Assembly: GCF_017355915.2 (NCBI RefSeq)
Contig: NZ_JAFEUV020000004.1
Span: forward strand, 186,001-250,000
Source of the DNA: Telluribacter roseus
GTDB lineage: Bacteria > Bacteroidota > Bacteroidia > Cytophagales > Spirosomataceae
Direction: 5' to 3'
DNA: 64,000 bases
Shown here: one piece after another, positions 50,913 to 58,761 of the stretch
Layout of the letters: every line of letters starts with the position of its first letter
Position numbering within the stretch: position 1 is the stretch's first letter
The notes under the pieces: generated by a model
Told to the model about the DNA's origin: nothing
Database searches by the model: none
What the model saw: the letters and a program-made list of their open reading frames with translations, nothing else
Position numbers and translations under genes: made by a program

Positions 50913-53900
50913 ATGTTTGCGAATAAATTTATAAACAGGCCGATTCTGGCAATTGTAATCTCACTAGTGATCCTGCTGGTGGGGGTGTTGGCCATCATGA
51001 ACCTGCCCATCAGCCAGTACCCGGATATCACACCTCCTACGCTTCAGGTATCAGGTATTTTTACCGGGGCGGATGCCTCTACGGTGGAGCAGACGGTGAC
51101 TACTCCCATTGAAACGCAAATCAACGGTACGCCCGGCATGACCTACATGCAGAGCAACAGTACCAGCGACGGCCGTACCTCGGTCAGTGTGGTATTTGAC
51201 GTAGGTACTGATGTGGACGTAGCCGCTATGGACGTGCAGAACCGCGTAAGCGTAGCCACTCCGCAGCTGCCCAGTGAGGTAACGCGTCTGGGGCTAACGG
51301 TACGGAAGCGTAGCCCGAGTATCCTGATGCTGGTGGCGATCTATTCGCCCAAGGGTACTCACAACGTCAATTTTATTAACAACTACGCCAATATCTACGT
51401 ACGGGATGCCTTACTTCGGGTCAAAGGGGTAGGGGATATTTTCAGCCGGGCCGATGACTTCAGTATGCGGGTCTGGCTGCAGCCCGACAAGCTGGCGCAG
51501 CTGGGTCTGACTTCCAGCGAAGTACTGGCTGCCCTGCAGGAGCAAAACTTACAGGTAGCCGTAGGTTCGGTGGGCGCACCTCCTCAGAACTCGGTACAGG
51601 CTTTTGAATACACAGTATTTACCAACAGCCGCCTGAGTACCGTAGAAGAATTTGGAAATGTGATTGTACGTACCCGCCCCACCGACGGCTCCATCGTGTA
51701 CCTTAAGGATGTGGCCCGGGTTGAGCTGGGTAAGTTCAGCTATGCTTCTTCCTCTTTTGTGGATGGTAAGGAAGCGGCCTACCTGCTGGTGTACGAAGCT
51801 CCGGGCAGCAACAGCCTCGAGACGGCTCAGGGAGTATATGAAGCCATGGAGCGGATCTCCAAGACCTTCCCCAACGACCTGGGGTACATAGTACCTTTTG
51901 AGTCGGTGTCAATTATTCAGGTATCCATTGATGAGGTAGTAAAAACGCTGATCGAAGCGCTGATACTTGTAATTATAGTAGTGTTCCTGTTTCTGCAGAG
52001 CTGGCGGGCTACGCTTATACCCCTGTTGGCTATTCCGGTTTCGATCGTAGGTACGTTTATCTTCTTTATACCACTGGGCTTTACCATCAATACCCTCACC
52101 ATGTTTGGGTTTGTACTCGCCATTGGTATAGTGGTGGATGACGCCATTGTGGTGGTAGAGGCCGTACAGCATTATATTGATGAAGAGGGGCTATCCGCTA
52201 AGGAAGCTACCTACAAGGCCATGAAGGATATCTCGGGACCGGTTATTGCCATTGCCCTTATTCTGGCGGCGGTGTTTGTACCGGTAGGTTTTATACCCGG
52301 TATTGTGGGGCGTCTGTACCAGCAGTTTGCGATCACCATTGCTATTTCGGTACTAATCTCCGCCTTTGTAGCGCTTACGCTGACACCGGCTCTGTGTGCG
52401 ATGTTGCTGAAGCCCATGAAGCTGGACCGCGAATCCAGAGGACTTAACCGCTTCTTTTACAAATTTAACGAATGGTTCCGTAGCGTTACCTCAAGGTACT
52501 CCGCTGGGGTACAGAAGTCCATCCGGAGGGCTCCGCTGGTGTTGGTAGGACTGGTGGTCATGTACGTGGGTACCGGGCTGCTGTTCAAAACCAAGCCAAC
52601 GGGCTTTATACCCATGGAAGACGGCGGACGCTTGTTCATTACCTACGAACTTCCACAGGCAGCCTCTACGGGCCGAAGCCTCGAGACACTAACCAGCATC
52701 ATGAAGATCCTGGACGAGACACCGGGTATCAATCACTATGCGGGTCTGGGTGGATTGAACGTAGTGACCTTTGCTTCCAAGTCCAACAGTGGTACCATCT
52801 TTACGCAGCTGACCCACTGGGATGAGCGCAAGGGAGATTCTCTGACTCTGGATAATATTGCCGCCGACCTGCGGAAGCGCTTTGCGGGTCTGAAAGAAGC
52901 TAATGTAGTTGTTATCACACCGCCAGCTATTCCGGGTCTGGGACGTACGGGTGGTTTTAGCTTTGTGCTGGAACAGCAGGAAAGCAATGACGACATCCAG
53001 GCCTTTGAAGGGGTGGTACAGAACTTCGTTGCCGCTGCTAACAAACGTCCGGAGATCAACGGTGCCTTCTCATTCTTTACCGCCAAGACTCCGAGCTACG
53101 AGCTAACGGTAGACCGTGCCCGGGCCAAACAGCTGGGGGTTTCTATCTCGGATGTGTACAGTACCATGCAGACCCTGCTGGGTAGCCGTTATGTCAATGA
53201 CTTTACCCTTTACGGCCGTAACTTCCGGGTAGTAGCGCAGGCCGATACCAGTTTCCGCTCCAATATCCAGGAACTGGGCAACTACTATGTCCGCAACCAG
53301 GCCGGAGAGATGGTACCCATCAGTGCCATTGTGAGCCATAAGGTAGTGGAAAGCGCGCCGCTGATCTCGCACTACAACCTCTTCCGCTCAACGGAGATCA
53401 ACGGTAACCCCGCCCCCGGCTACAGTAGTGGTGAAACCATACAGGCCCTGCGGGAGGTGGCCGACGAAGTACTACCCGTCGGGTATGGGTACGAGTTTTC
53501 GGGCTTGAGCCTTGAAGAAATCAACGCCGGTTCCAGCACGGTATACATTTTCGGGCTTTCTATCCTGTTTGTGTTCCTGTTCCTGGCAGCCTTGTACGAG
53601 AGCTGGTCGGTACCTTTTGCGGTACTGCTGGCCGTTCCGATCGGGGCGTTTGGCGCGATCCTGACGCTTACGTTCTTCCCGGCCATCAGTAATAACATCT
53701 ACGCGCAGATCGGTCTGCTGACCCTGATTGGTCTGGCGGCAAAGAACGCCATCCTGATCGTGGAATTTGCCAAAGAGCGGGTCGACCACGGTGACTCGAT
53801 CTGGGAGGGTACTCTGGAGGCGGTAAGGCTGCGTCTGCGTCCGATTATCATGACATCGCTGGCCTTTATCCTGGGGGTACTTCCGCTGGCGCTCTCAAGC

Positions 53901-54092
53901 GGAGCCGGTGCGGCTGCCCGTAATACCATCGGCTGGACGGTACTGGGAGGTATGCTGGCGGCTACGCTACTGGCGATCTTCATCGTACCCGTACTCTTCG
54001 CCCTGATCGCCAAGGTGGCTTACGGCCGCAAGAGCCTGCACGAAGCGGGACCTGTACCTGCCGGTGTCGAAGAAGAGGTAAAGCACGTGTAG
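50913..54092 (+). CDS. RND multidrug efflux pump (HAE-1 / AcrB type)
   Basis: A 1059-residue inner-membrane proton antiporter of the normal HAE-1 length. N-terminus FINRPILAIVISLVILLVG is TM1, and the FN-PN-type periplasmic porter domains follow. The proton-relay residues are conserved: Asp409-Asp410 in GIVVDDAIVVVEA and Lys944 in GLAAKNAILIVEF. Such pumps export drugs, bile-salt-like detergents, dyes or metabolites through TolC. The tail (GPVPAGVEEEVKHV) is short and charged. It is the third gene of the operon; a weak hairpin at 54115 follows, then the AraC-type regulator. Substrate range cannot be deduced. Confidence 0.95.
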   Translation: MFANKFINRPILAIVISLVILLVGVLAIMNLPISQYPDITPPTLQVSGIFTGADASTVEQTVTTPIETQINGTPGMTYMQSNSTSDGRTSVSVVFDVGTDVDVAAMDVQNRVSVATPQLPSEVTRLGLTVRKRSPSILMLVAIYSPKGTHNVNFINNYANIYVRDALLRVKGVGDIFSRADDFSMRVWLQPDKLAQLGLTSSEVLAALQEQNLQVAVGSVGAPPQNSVQAFEYTVFTNSRLSTVEEFGNVIVRTRPTDGSIVYLKDVARVELGKFSYASSSFVDGKEAAYLLVYEAPGSNSLETAQGVYEAMERISKTFPNDLGYIVPFESVSIIQVSIDEVVKTLIEALILVIIVVFLFLQSWRATLIPLLAIPVSIVGTFIFFIPLGFTINTLTMFGFVLAIGIVVDDAIVVVEAVQHYIDEEGLSAKEATYKAMKDISGPVIAIALILAAVFVPVGFIPGIVGRLYQQFAITIAISVLISAFVALTLTPALCAMLLKPMKLDRESRGLNRFFYKFNEWFRSVTSRYSAGVQKSIRRAPLVLVGLVVMYVGTGLLFKTKPTGFIPMEDGGRLFITYELPQAASTGRSLETLTSIMKILDETPGINHYAGLGGLNVVTFASKSNSGTIFTQLTHWDERKGDSLTLDNIAADLRKRFAGLKEANVVVITPPAIPGLGRTGGFSFVLEQQESNDDIQAFEGVVQNFVAAANKRPEINGAFSFFTAKTPSYELTVDRARAKQLGVSISDVYSTMQTLLGSRYVNDFTLYGRNFRVVAQADTSFRSNIQELGNYYVRNQAGEMVPISAIVSHKVVESAPLISHYNLFRSTEINGNPAPGYSSGETIQALREVADEVLPVGYGYEFSGLSLEEINAGSSTVYIFGLSILFVFLFLAALYESWSVPFAVLLAVPIGAFGAILTLTFFPAISNNIYAQIGLLTLIGLAAKNAILIVEFAKERVDHGDSIWEGTLEAVRLRLRPIIMTSLAFILGVLPLALSSGAGAAARNTIGWTVLGGMLAATLLAIFIVPVLFALIAKVAYGRKSLHEAGPVPAGVEEEVKHV

Positions 54093-54114
54093 AGACGATT
54101 TATAATTCAAAATA

Positions 54115-54147
54115 AGAAAGGCGAAGCTGTTGAAGCTTCGCCTTTCT
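54115..54147. terminator. Hairpin after the RND pump gene
   Basis: Perfect 14-bp stem AGAAAGGCGAAGCT/AGCTTCGCCTTTCT (54115-54128 and 54134-54147), loop GTTGA. The stem contains AAAGG/CCTTT and a poor T-tract follows, so termination strength is uncertain. Confidence 0.7.
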
Positions 54148-54311
54148 CTGTAAATAATACTTCCTACACTCAACGAATCAAGTAGTTCACAAGGCTGGTT
54201 GGTTGAATATAAAAATGATTCAGTTGATAGAGGAAATTCATGATTTTAATGAAATTTACAGGCTGAAGAACAGACCTTTACTCTATCTTCTCTTCCTCTT
54301 TCAATCTTTTT

Positions 54312-55343
54312 ATGGAGAATACGAATCAGCTATGGGTAAGTATGCCCATTATACGGAACATTGTGCTTGGGGCGGTACGGCGGGGGGCAAACCTGGAGCA
54401 ACTCTGTCAGTATGCAGGTATTGATTCCTCCTTACTCGATCAGGGCGATGCGCTAGTTAGCTTTGAGATTGGATACCACACCTGGGAGGCTGCTGTTGCG
54501 CTGACCAACGATCCCTTTTTAGGCCTGCACATAGGGCAGGAAACTTCCGCTACATCAATAGGAGCCGCCGGCTACCTGATGGAAAGTAGCCCCAATCTGC
54601 AGACTGCCTTTACAAACCTTGCCCAGTTTTATAAAGCGTTCACGGCTGTGTATGCCTACTCAACGGAAGTCTGTCAGCAGGAATTCAGGGTATATTGTGA
54701 GCCAATTTCTCTATGGAATGAGCTGTCTCCCGAAACGGCTCGCCAAAGTGTAGAGATCTCTATGTCGGCGTCGATACATATTATTAAGCTTTTTACGGGC
54801 AAGTACACGTATCCAGCACAAATCCTGCTTCGTTCACCTCAACCTGCTGATATAAGTGAGTATGTACGTATTTTCAGAGTTGTACCTCATTTTAATGAAT
54901 CGTGCAATGCCATCGTATTCCGGCTTTCGGATATGCAGCAGCCGGTCATTGGATATAATAAGGAGTTGAATCGGGTATTTGCTCAACTACTGCAGGAACA
55001 AATCCTCAAGAGCCAGTCAAAAAAAGGCTTTGCAGAAGAAGTGCGGAAGACGATACTTCAGCACTTCCTCCTTACCATGCCTCAGTTAAACGAGGTGGCT
55101 GAACAGATGAATATGAGTCCACGCACTTTGCAACGAAAGCTACAGGAAGAAGGCTATACCTTTCAAAAAGTAGCCGAGTCAGTTCGCCGGGAACTGTCGT
55201 TGGGCTTGTTGCGCGACCAGCGTCTGACCGTAGCCGAGGTGGCCTATAAGCTGGGTTATACTGAGCCAAGTGCTTTTCAGCGGGCCTTCCGGCAGTGGAC
55301 CGGCCAGACACCCAAAAGTTTCCGTGCATCGCAACCTGTATAA
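54312..55343 (+). CDS. AraC-family transcriptional regulator (OruR-like)
   Basis: A 343-residue regulator. Residues about 10-195 form the arabinose-binding-like N-terminal domain of the OruR/ArgR subtype (LCQYAGIDSSLLDQGDALV, FEIGYHTWEAAVALTNDPFL, GLHIGQETSATSIGAAGYLM). The AraC double helix-turn-helix is at about 240-340: MSPRTLQRKLQEEGYTFQKV and VAEVAYKLGYTEPSAFQRAF, the canonical second motif, then RQWTGQTPKSFR. It lies directly downstream of the RND operon on the same strand, beyond a hairpin. Control of that operon is likely but inferred. Convergent with the cytochrome c gene (5 bp). Confidence 0.87.
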   Translation: MENTNQLWVSMPIIRNIVLGAVRRGANLEQLCQYAGIDSSLLDQGDALVSFEIGYHTWEAAVALTNDPFLGLHIGQETSATSIGAAGYLMESSPNLQTAFTNLAQFYKAFTAVYAYSTEVCQQEFRVYCEPISLWNELSPETARQSVEISMSASIHIIKLFTGKYTYPAQILLRSPQPADISEYVRIFRVVPHFNESCNAIVFRLSDMQQPVIGYNKELNRVFAQLLQEQILKSQSKKGFAEEVRKTILQHFLLTMPQLNEVAEQMNMSPRTLQRKLQEEGYTFQKVAESVRRELSLGLLRDQRLTVAEVAYKLGYTEPSAFQRAFRQWTGQTPKSFRASQPV

Positions 55344-55347
55344 CTAA

Positions 55348-56268
55348 TTAGCGAATACTATTCAATGCGACAGTTTTGTTAGCTGGCAGGCTGGTCAGGT
55401 AGGCGTAGAGGGCTTTGAGTTCTACATCTGTATGGGCCGCTATATTCTGCCATGGCATGTACTCGTTGCGAAGGTGCTTTTTCTCTGGAGTAGTACCACT
55501 ACGAAGCGTTCGGATAAACTCTTCCTCTGACCACTTACCCGGATTACCGCCGGCAGTAATATTCGGTACGGGAGGAAAGCCAGGGGCCAGAGGAGCGCCT
55601 CCTTCCATATTTTCGCGGTGGCAGCCCTGACACGACACCGCCAGATACGCTCCGTATTCGGCCGTAGGTTCGGGTGTTTTATGGGCTACGGGAGTAGGGG
55701 TATGATCAATCTTTTCCGCGGCCAATAGTGTAGCCTGTTCCAGCACAACCAGTACTCTTCCGACAGGGCCCAGCTGCTGCTCACGGGGGAGAGGGTTGTT
55801 GATCGGAGGCTGCTGCTGACAGTAGGCTATGAGGTCGGCCATATCCTCGTCGGTCATCTTCGTTGTTTCGTGGGATGGCATCAGCAGGAGTGGTTTTCCT
55901 TTCCGGTCTACCCCGTGTTTTAGGGTGCGGATCCAGTCGTTAGTGGTGAAGTCCTCCGAGATACCACCCTGTCCTTTGGTGAGGTTGGGGGCAGTAATGA
56001 CCGCTACCATGGGATCATTCATAAAGACTTTACCTCCCAGATTAGCTTCGTGGCAGTCTTTACACCCTTTGGTCAGGTAGAGTTGTGCGCCGTGGCTGAT
56101 AGAAGCCGAGTCATATTCTACCCGAATGGCTGCTGATTGGGTAGGGTATACCTTGTTGAGGCTTTGCTCGGTGTTCCAGTACACAAACCCATAGGCAATG
56201 AGGAGGATACCCAGCAGACACAGAATGCCGATGCTCGTCCACTTTCCGATTTTCTTTACTGTTTTCAT
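55348..56268 (-). CDS. Dihaem c-type cytochrome, membrane-anchored
   Basis: A 306-residue protein from the start at 56268 (MKTVKKIGKWTSIG). An N-terminal hydrophobic segment (about 12-31) is probably an uncleaved anchor. Two haem-binding motifs are present: CKDCH (69-73) and CQGCH (213-217). Candidate distal Met ligands are in LLLMPSHE (near 130) and YMPWQN (near 283). Each half resembles a monohaem cytochrome c, as in fructose- or alcohol-dehydrogenase-like chains. It should carry electrons in the periplasm. No oxidase or dehydrogenase gene is adjacent, so the partner is unknown. A longer start at 56283 is less likely. Confidence 0.88.
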   Translation of the reverse strand: MKTVKKIGKWTSIGILCLLGILLIAYGFVYWNTEQSLNKVYPTQSAAIRVEYDSASISHGAQLYLTKGCKDCHEANLGGKVFMNDPMVAVITAPNLTKGQGGISEDFTTNDWIRTLKHGVDRKGKPLLLMPSHETTKMTDEDMADLIAYCQQQPPINNPLPREQQLGPVGRVLVVLEQATLLAAEKIDHTPTPVAHKTPEPTAEYGAYLAVSCQGCHRENMEGGAPLAPGFPPVPNITAGGNPGKWSEEEFIRTLRSGTTPEKKHLRNEYMPWQNIAAHTDVELKALYAYLTSLPANKTVALNSIR

Positions 56269-56381
56269 AGCTAATAGATACAATGCAGTTGATAAGGACT
56301 AAGAATGTGATGCAAATATCCTGATCTACTAGCTGTGAAGACATGACAGTATGCGCCATAAAAGAGACAAAATACGACAGC

Positions 56382-56426
56382 CTTTAAAAGCAAACGCGTC
56401 ACACTAGCCCAGTGTGACGCGTTTGC
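56382..56426 (-). terminator. Hairpin terminator of the DUF2911 gene
   Basis: Perfect 16-bp stem GCAAACGCGTCACACT/AGTGTGACGCGTTTGC (56390-56405 and 56411-56426), loop AGCCC. On the reverse strand TTTTAAAGG follows. 25 bp past the stop at 56452. Confidence 0.83.
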
Positions 56427-56451
56427 GGAGTATTATTACTAACAGGGGTGC

Positions 56452-57378
56452 TTATTTCTTCTTCTTGCCTTTGGCGGTAGCGGATGAAGCAGCATTAGAC
56501 GCAGCGGCGGCAGGTACCTTAGCCTGCATGGCTTTGATACCACTTTCGATCTGTGGACCCATGAACGAGAAAGCTCCGTCGTTAGAGGTCTTTCCCATGG
56601 CCAGGGCCTTCTGAGCCAGTGGCAGGGCCTCTGATACCTTACCCATCCGGTTCAGGATCTGCGCTTTCAGCCACAGGTTACGGAAGTTCTGCTGCAGGCC
56701 AATGGCCTTGTCAGTCAGAGCAAGGGCTTTGTCCAGATCCTTGCCGGTCGACAGGATGTAGTTGGCGGCCGTCATCAGCGTATTAGGATCCTCCGGCTTC
56801 TCGGCTACGGCCTTATCCAGACCAGCCATTGTCAGTTGGTTGGTACTTACGCCCAGGGGTACTGATACCGTCAGCGCAGCCCATGACACATTTAGCTTGG
56901 CTGAACTATCCGTTACATTGGTAAAGGTAATCAGGAAGGTTTCGTTGAAGGCAGACGAAGTAGGATAGGTAGTAACACGAGCTACATCCTCCGACTGCTT
57001 GTAGGCAGCAGTACCACCCTGATTCCAGTTCTTGTTCAGGATTAGGGTCCACTCGCCTGCACCAGGGATGGAAAAGAGCGCGTACTTACCAGCGGGTACT
57101 CTCTGGCCACCGAATGTAAATTCAGTAGAAGCTTCCACCGTCGTAGCCATGTTGGCACCGGTACGCCATAGCTGGCCATGGGGCACTATGGCACGAGCGG
57201 AGGTGTCGCCGTATATGGTACGCCCCTTTACGTTGGGCCGGGAGTAGGTTACAGTAAAATCAGTTACTCCAACCGACTGCATCACTCCGGCGGATGTACT
57301 AGCCTGCGGAGTCCGTTGGGCCAGGGAGGTGCCGGCAACGGCCAGGGCAAAAGCAAATGACAAAAAATACTTTTTCAT
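56452..57378 (-). CDS. DUF2911 protein with TPR-like C-terminal part
   Basis: A 308-residue secreted protein with signal peptide (1-20, cut near SLAQ). The DUF2911 domain (about 25-180) is recognisable from FTVTYSRPNVKGRTIYG, VPHGQLWRTGANMATTVE and GKYALFSIPGAGEWTLILNK. Residues about 180-290 are helical with TPR-like spacing (LDKALALTDKAIGLQQNFRN, LWLKAQILNRMGKVSEALPL). The tail is Ala-rich and ends in basic KGKKKK. DUF2911 proteins are common in Bacteroidetes and of unknown function. Monocistronic, divergent from the Nudix gene. Confidence 0.88.
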   Translation of the reverse strand: MKKYFLSFAFALAVAGTSLAQRTPQASTSAGVMQSVGVTDFTVTYSRPNVKGRTIYGDTSARAIVPHGQLWRTGANMATTVEASTEFTFGGQRVPAGKYALFSIPGAGEWTLILNKNWNQGGTAAYKQSEDVARVTTYPTSSAFNETFLITFTNVTDSSAKLNVSWAALTVSVPLGVSTNQLTMAGLDKAVAEKPEDPNTLMTAANYILSTGKDLDKALALTDKAIGLQQNFRNLWLKAQILNRMGKVSEALPLAQKALAMGKTSNDGAFSFMGPQIESGIKAMQAKVPAAAASNAASSATAKGKKKK

Positions 57379-57458
57379 GTTTTTAAAATTTTATTTTCAA
57401 GTTAGACCATTGATCTTAGCGGCTAAATTAGAAGGAAAATACAACAATATCTACCTGT

Positions 57459-58013
57459 ATGAAAAGAGAGTGGTTACTTACCCGGCTGGATCAGCACCAG
57501 CCACTGGATACTAACGAACTGGAAATGTGCGCAAATACCAGAGAGTTCGTCCGGGCTTATTCGGATTGTTTTGAGCGTACATTAGTAGTTGGACATGTAA
57601 CCGGCTCAGCCTGGGTAGTATCGCCGGATCGCTCGCAGGTACTCCTGATGCACCACCGTAAGCTGGACCGCTGGTTTCAGCCGGGTGGGCATTGCGACGG
57701 TGACCCTAATGTATTGGAAGTGGCCATGAAAGAAGCCACCGAGGAGACCGGCATCCGGGACATTACGCCAGTAAGCGACAGCATCTTTGATGTGGATGTA
57801 CACCTGATCCCCACCAATCCCAAAGAGGCCGCCCACTACCATTACGACATTCGTTTCCTGCTGGAGGCCAATCCCAATGAAGTCATCGAAAGCAATGCCG
57901 AGTCAAAAGTAGTAAAGTGGATACCGCTGGATCAGGTAGCCGAGTACAATAATTCGGAATCTATAATGCGGATGGTCAGGAAACTGCAGCAGGTTACGGC
58001 TTCACCCATGTGA
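57459..58013 (+). CDS. Nudix hydrolase
   Basis: A 184-residue Nudix enzyme. The Nudix box is in GGHCDGDPNVLEVAMKEATE followed by ETGI; the G-x5-E part is atypical (GHCDGD), as in a Nudix subgroup whose box starts GGH-x-DGD, while the catalytic core KEATEETG keeps the metal-binding Glu residues. It should hydrolyse a nucleoside diphosphate linked to X in the cytoplasm; substrate unknown. The C-terminal ESNAESKVVKWIPLDQV is the usual end of this subgroup. It is divergent from the DUF2911 gene, and a GC hairpin follows at 58071. Confidence 0.87.
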   Translation: MKREWLLTRLDQHQPLDTNELEMCANTREFVRAYSDCFERTLVVGHVTGSAWVVSPDRSQVLLMHHRKLDRWFQPGGHCDGDPNVLEVAMKEATEETGIRDITPVSDSIFDVDVHLIPTNPKEAAHYHYDIRFLLEANPNEVIESNAESKVVKWIPLDQVAEYNNSESIMRMVRKLQQVTASPM

Positions 58014-58070
58014 CAGTGGAGCTTTGACGTTTTCTCACATTAGATTTAGGAAATCTAGGTACTTTAAGCA

Positions 58071-58093
58071 CCCGCTCGGTTATACCGAGTGGG
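58071..58093 (+). terminator. Hairpin after the Nudix gene (weak)
   Basis: Stem CCCGCTCGGT/ACCGAGTGGG (58071-58080 and 58084-58093, one G-T pair) with a 3-base loop, 58 bp past the Nudix stop. No T-tract, so termination is uncertain. Confidence 0.45.
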
Positions 58094-58190
58094 AACTATA
58101 TAAGAGCCCTCCGGGTGGTTTTCCATTCCGTCTAGTACTTGCTGCCAGATCACTAATCTTGATTGTATAAATAAGATATACAGTAAGTTA

Positions 58191-58616
58191 TTGAAGAACT
58201 TTATACTAAACTTCTTACTGGATTTGAGAGACTTTGCCTACGTACGTTACTCAAAAATGAATGGCCGGGTTACTGCAAAGACGTGGTATGGTTATCCTGC
58301 GTTATTAACAGGAATCTTTTTGCCTTATTACTTTATGATTTTATTCTTTGTCGTAAGAATAGATAAATTTCACTATTTAGGAAATAAGAACTATTTGTTT
58401 TTATACAGCTTGGCAATAAGTCTTCTTTCTCCCTTAGTAGCCATTATCTATTTTATGCTTAGAAAGCTACAGGAAATAAAGCCCCTGTATTTAAAATCAG
58501 CATCAGTGGATTACAACAGAAAACAAAAAAGAGGTTTTGGTGCAATGATAGTGGGATGGGGCTTTTTAGCTTTATTCTTCTCTATAATGAATCAGATAGA
58601 GAAACTATCCAAGTAA
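58191..58616 (+). CDS. Low-GC membrane protein, unknown function
   Basis: A 141-residue protein whose start is uncertain: the frame opens with TTG at 58191 (LKNFILNFLLDLRDF) and the first ATG is at 58257. Three hydrophobic segments are visible (about 33-57, 66-88 and 112-130). The middle is KLQEIKPLYLKSASVDYNRK. The gene is markedly richer in A and T than its neighbours, which suggests recent acquisition or weak selection. I do not recognise a family, and no mobility gene is adjacent. It is convergent with the subtilisin gene, with a hairpin terminator between them. Confidence 0.65.
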   Translation: MKNFILNFLLDLRDFAYVRYSKMNGRVTAKTWYGYPALLTGIFLPYYFMILFFVVRIDKFHYLGNKNYLFLYSLAISLLSPLVAIIYFMLRKLQEIKPLYLKSASVDYNRKQKRGFGAMIVGWGFLALFFSIMNQIEKLSK

Positions 58617-58689
58617 TCTGACTAAAAGATATATTTACTGCTGATCAATATTTAGATATATAGTAAAAAGTAGATTAGCATAATCGAAA

Positions 58690-58717
58690 CGGCCTCCCCT
58701 TAACGAAGGAGAGGCCG
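58690..58717. terminator. Bidirectional hairpin terminator
   Basis: Stem CGGCCTCCCCTT/AAGGAGAGGCCG (58690-58701 and 58706-58717, one mismatch), between convergent genes. CTCTATTTT follows on the forward strand. Confidence 0.75.
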
Positions 58718-58761
58718 CTCTATTTTCAGGCACACGCTATTTTGGGTTACAGTAACTCCCT

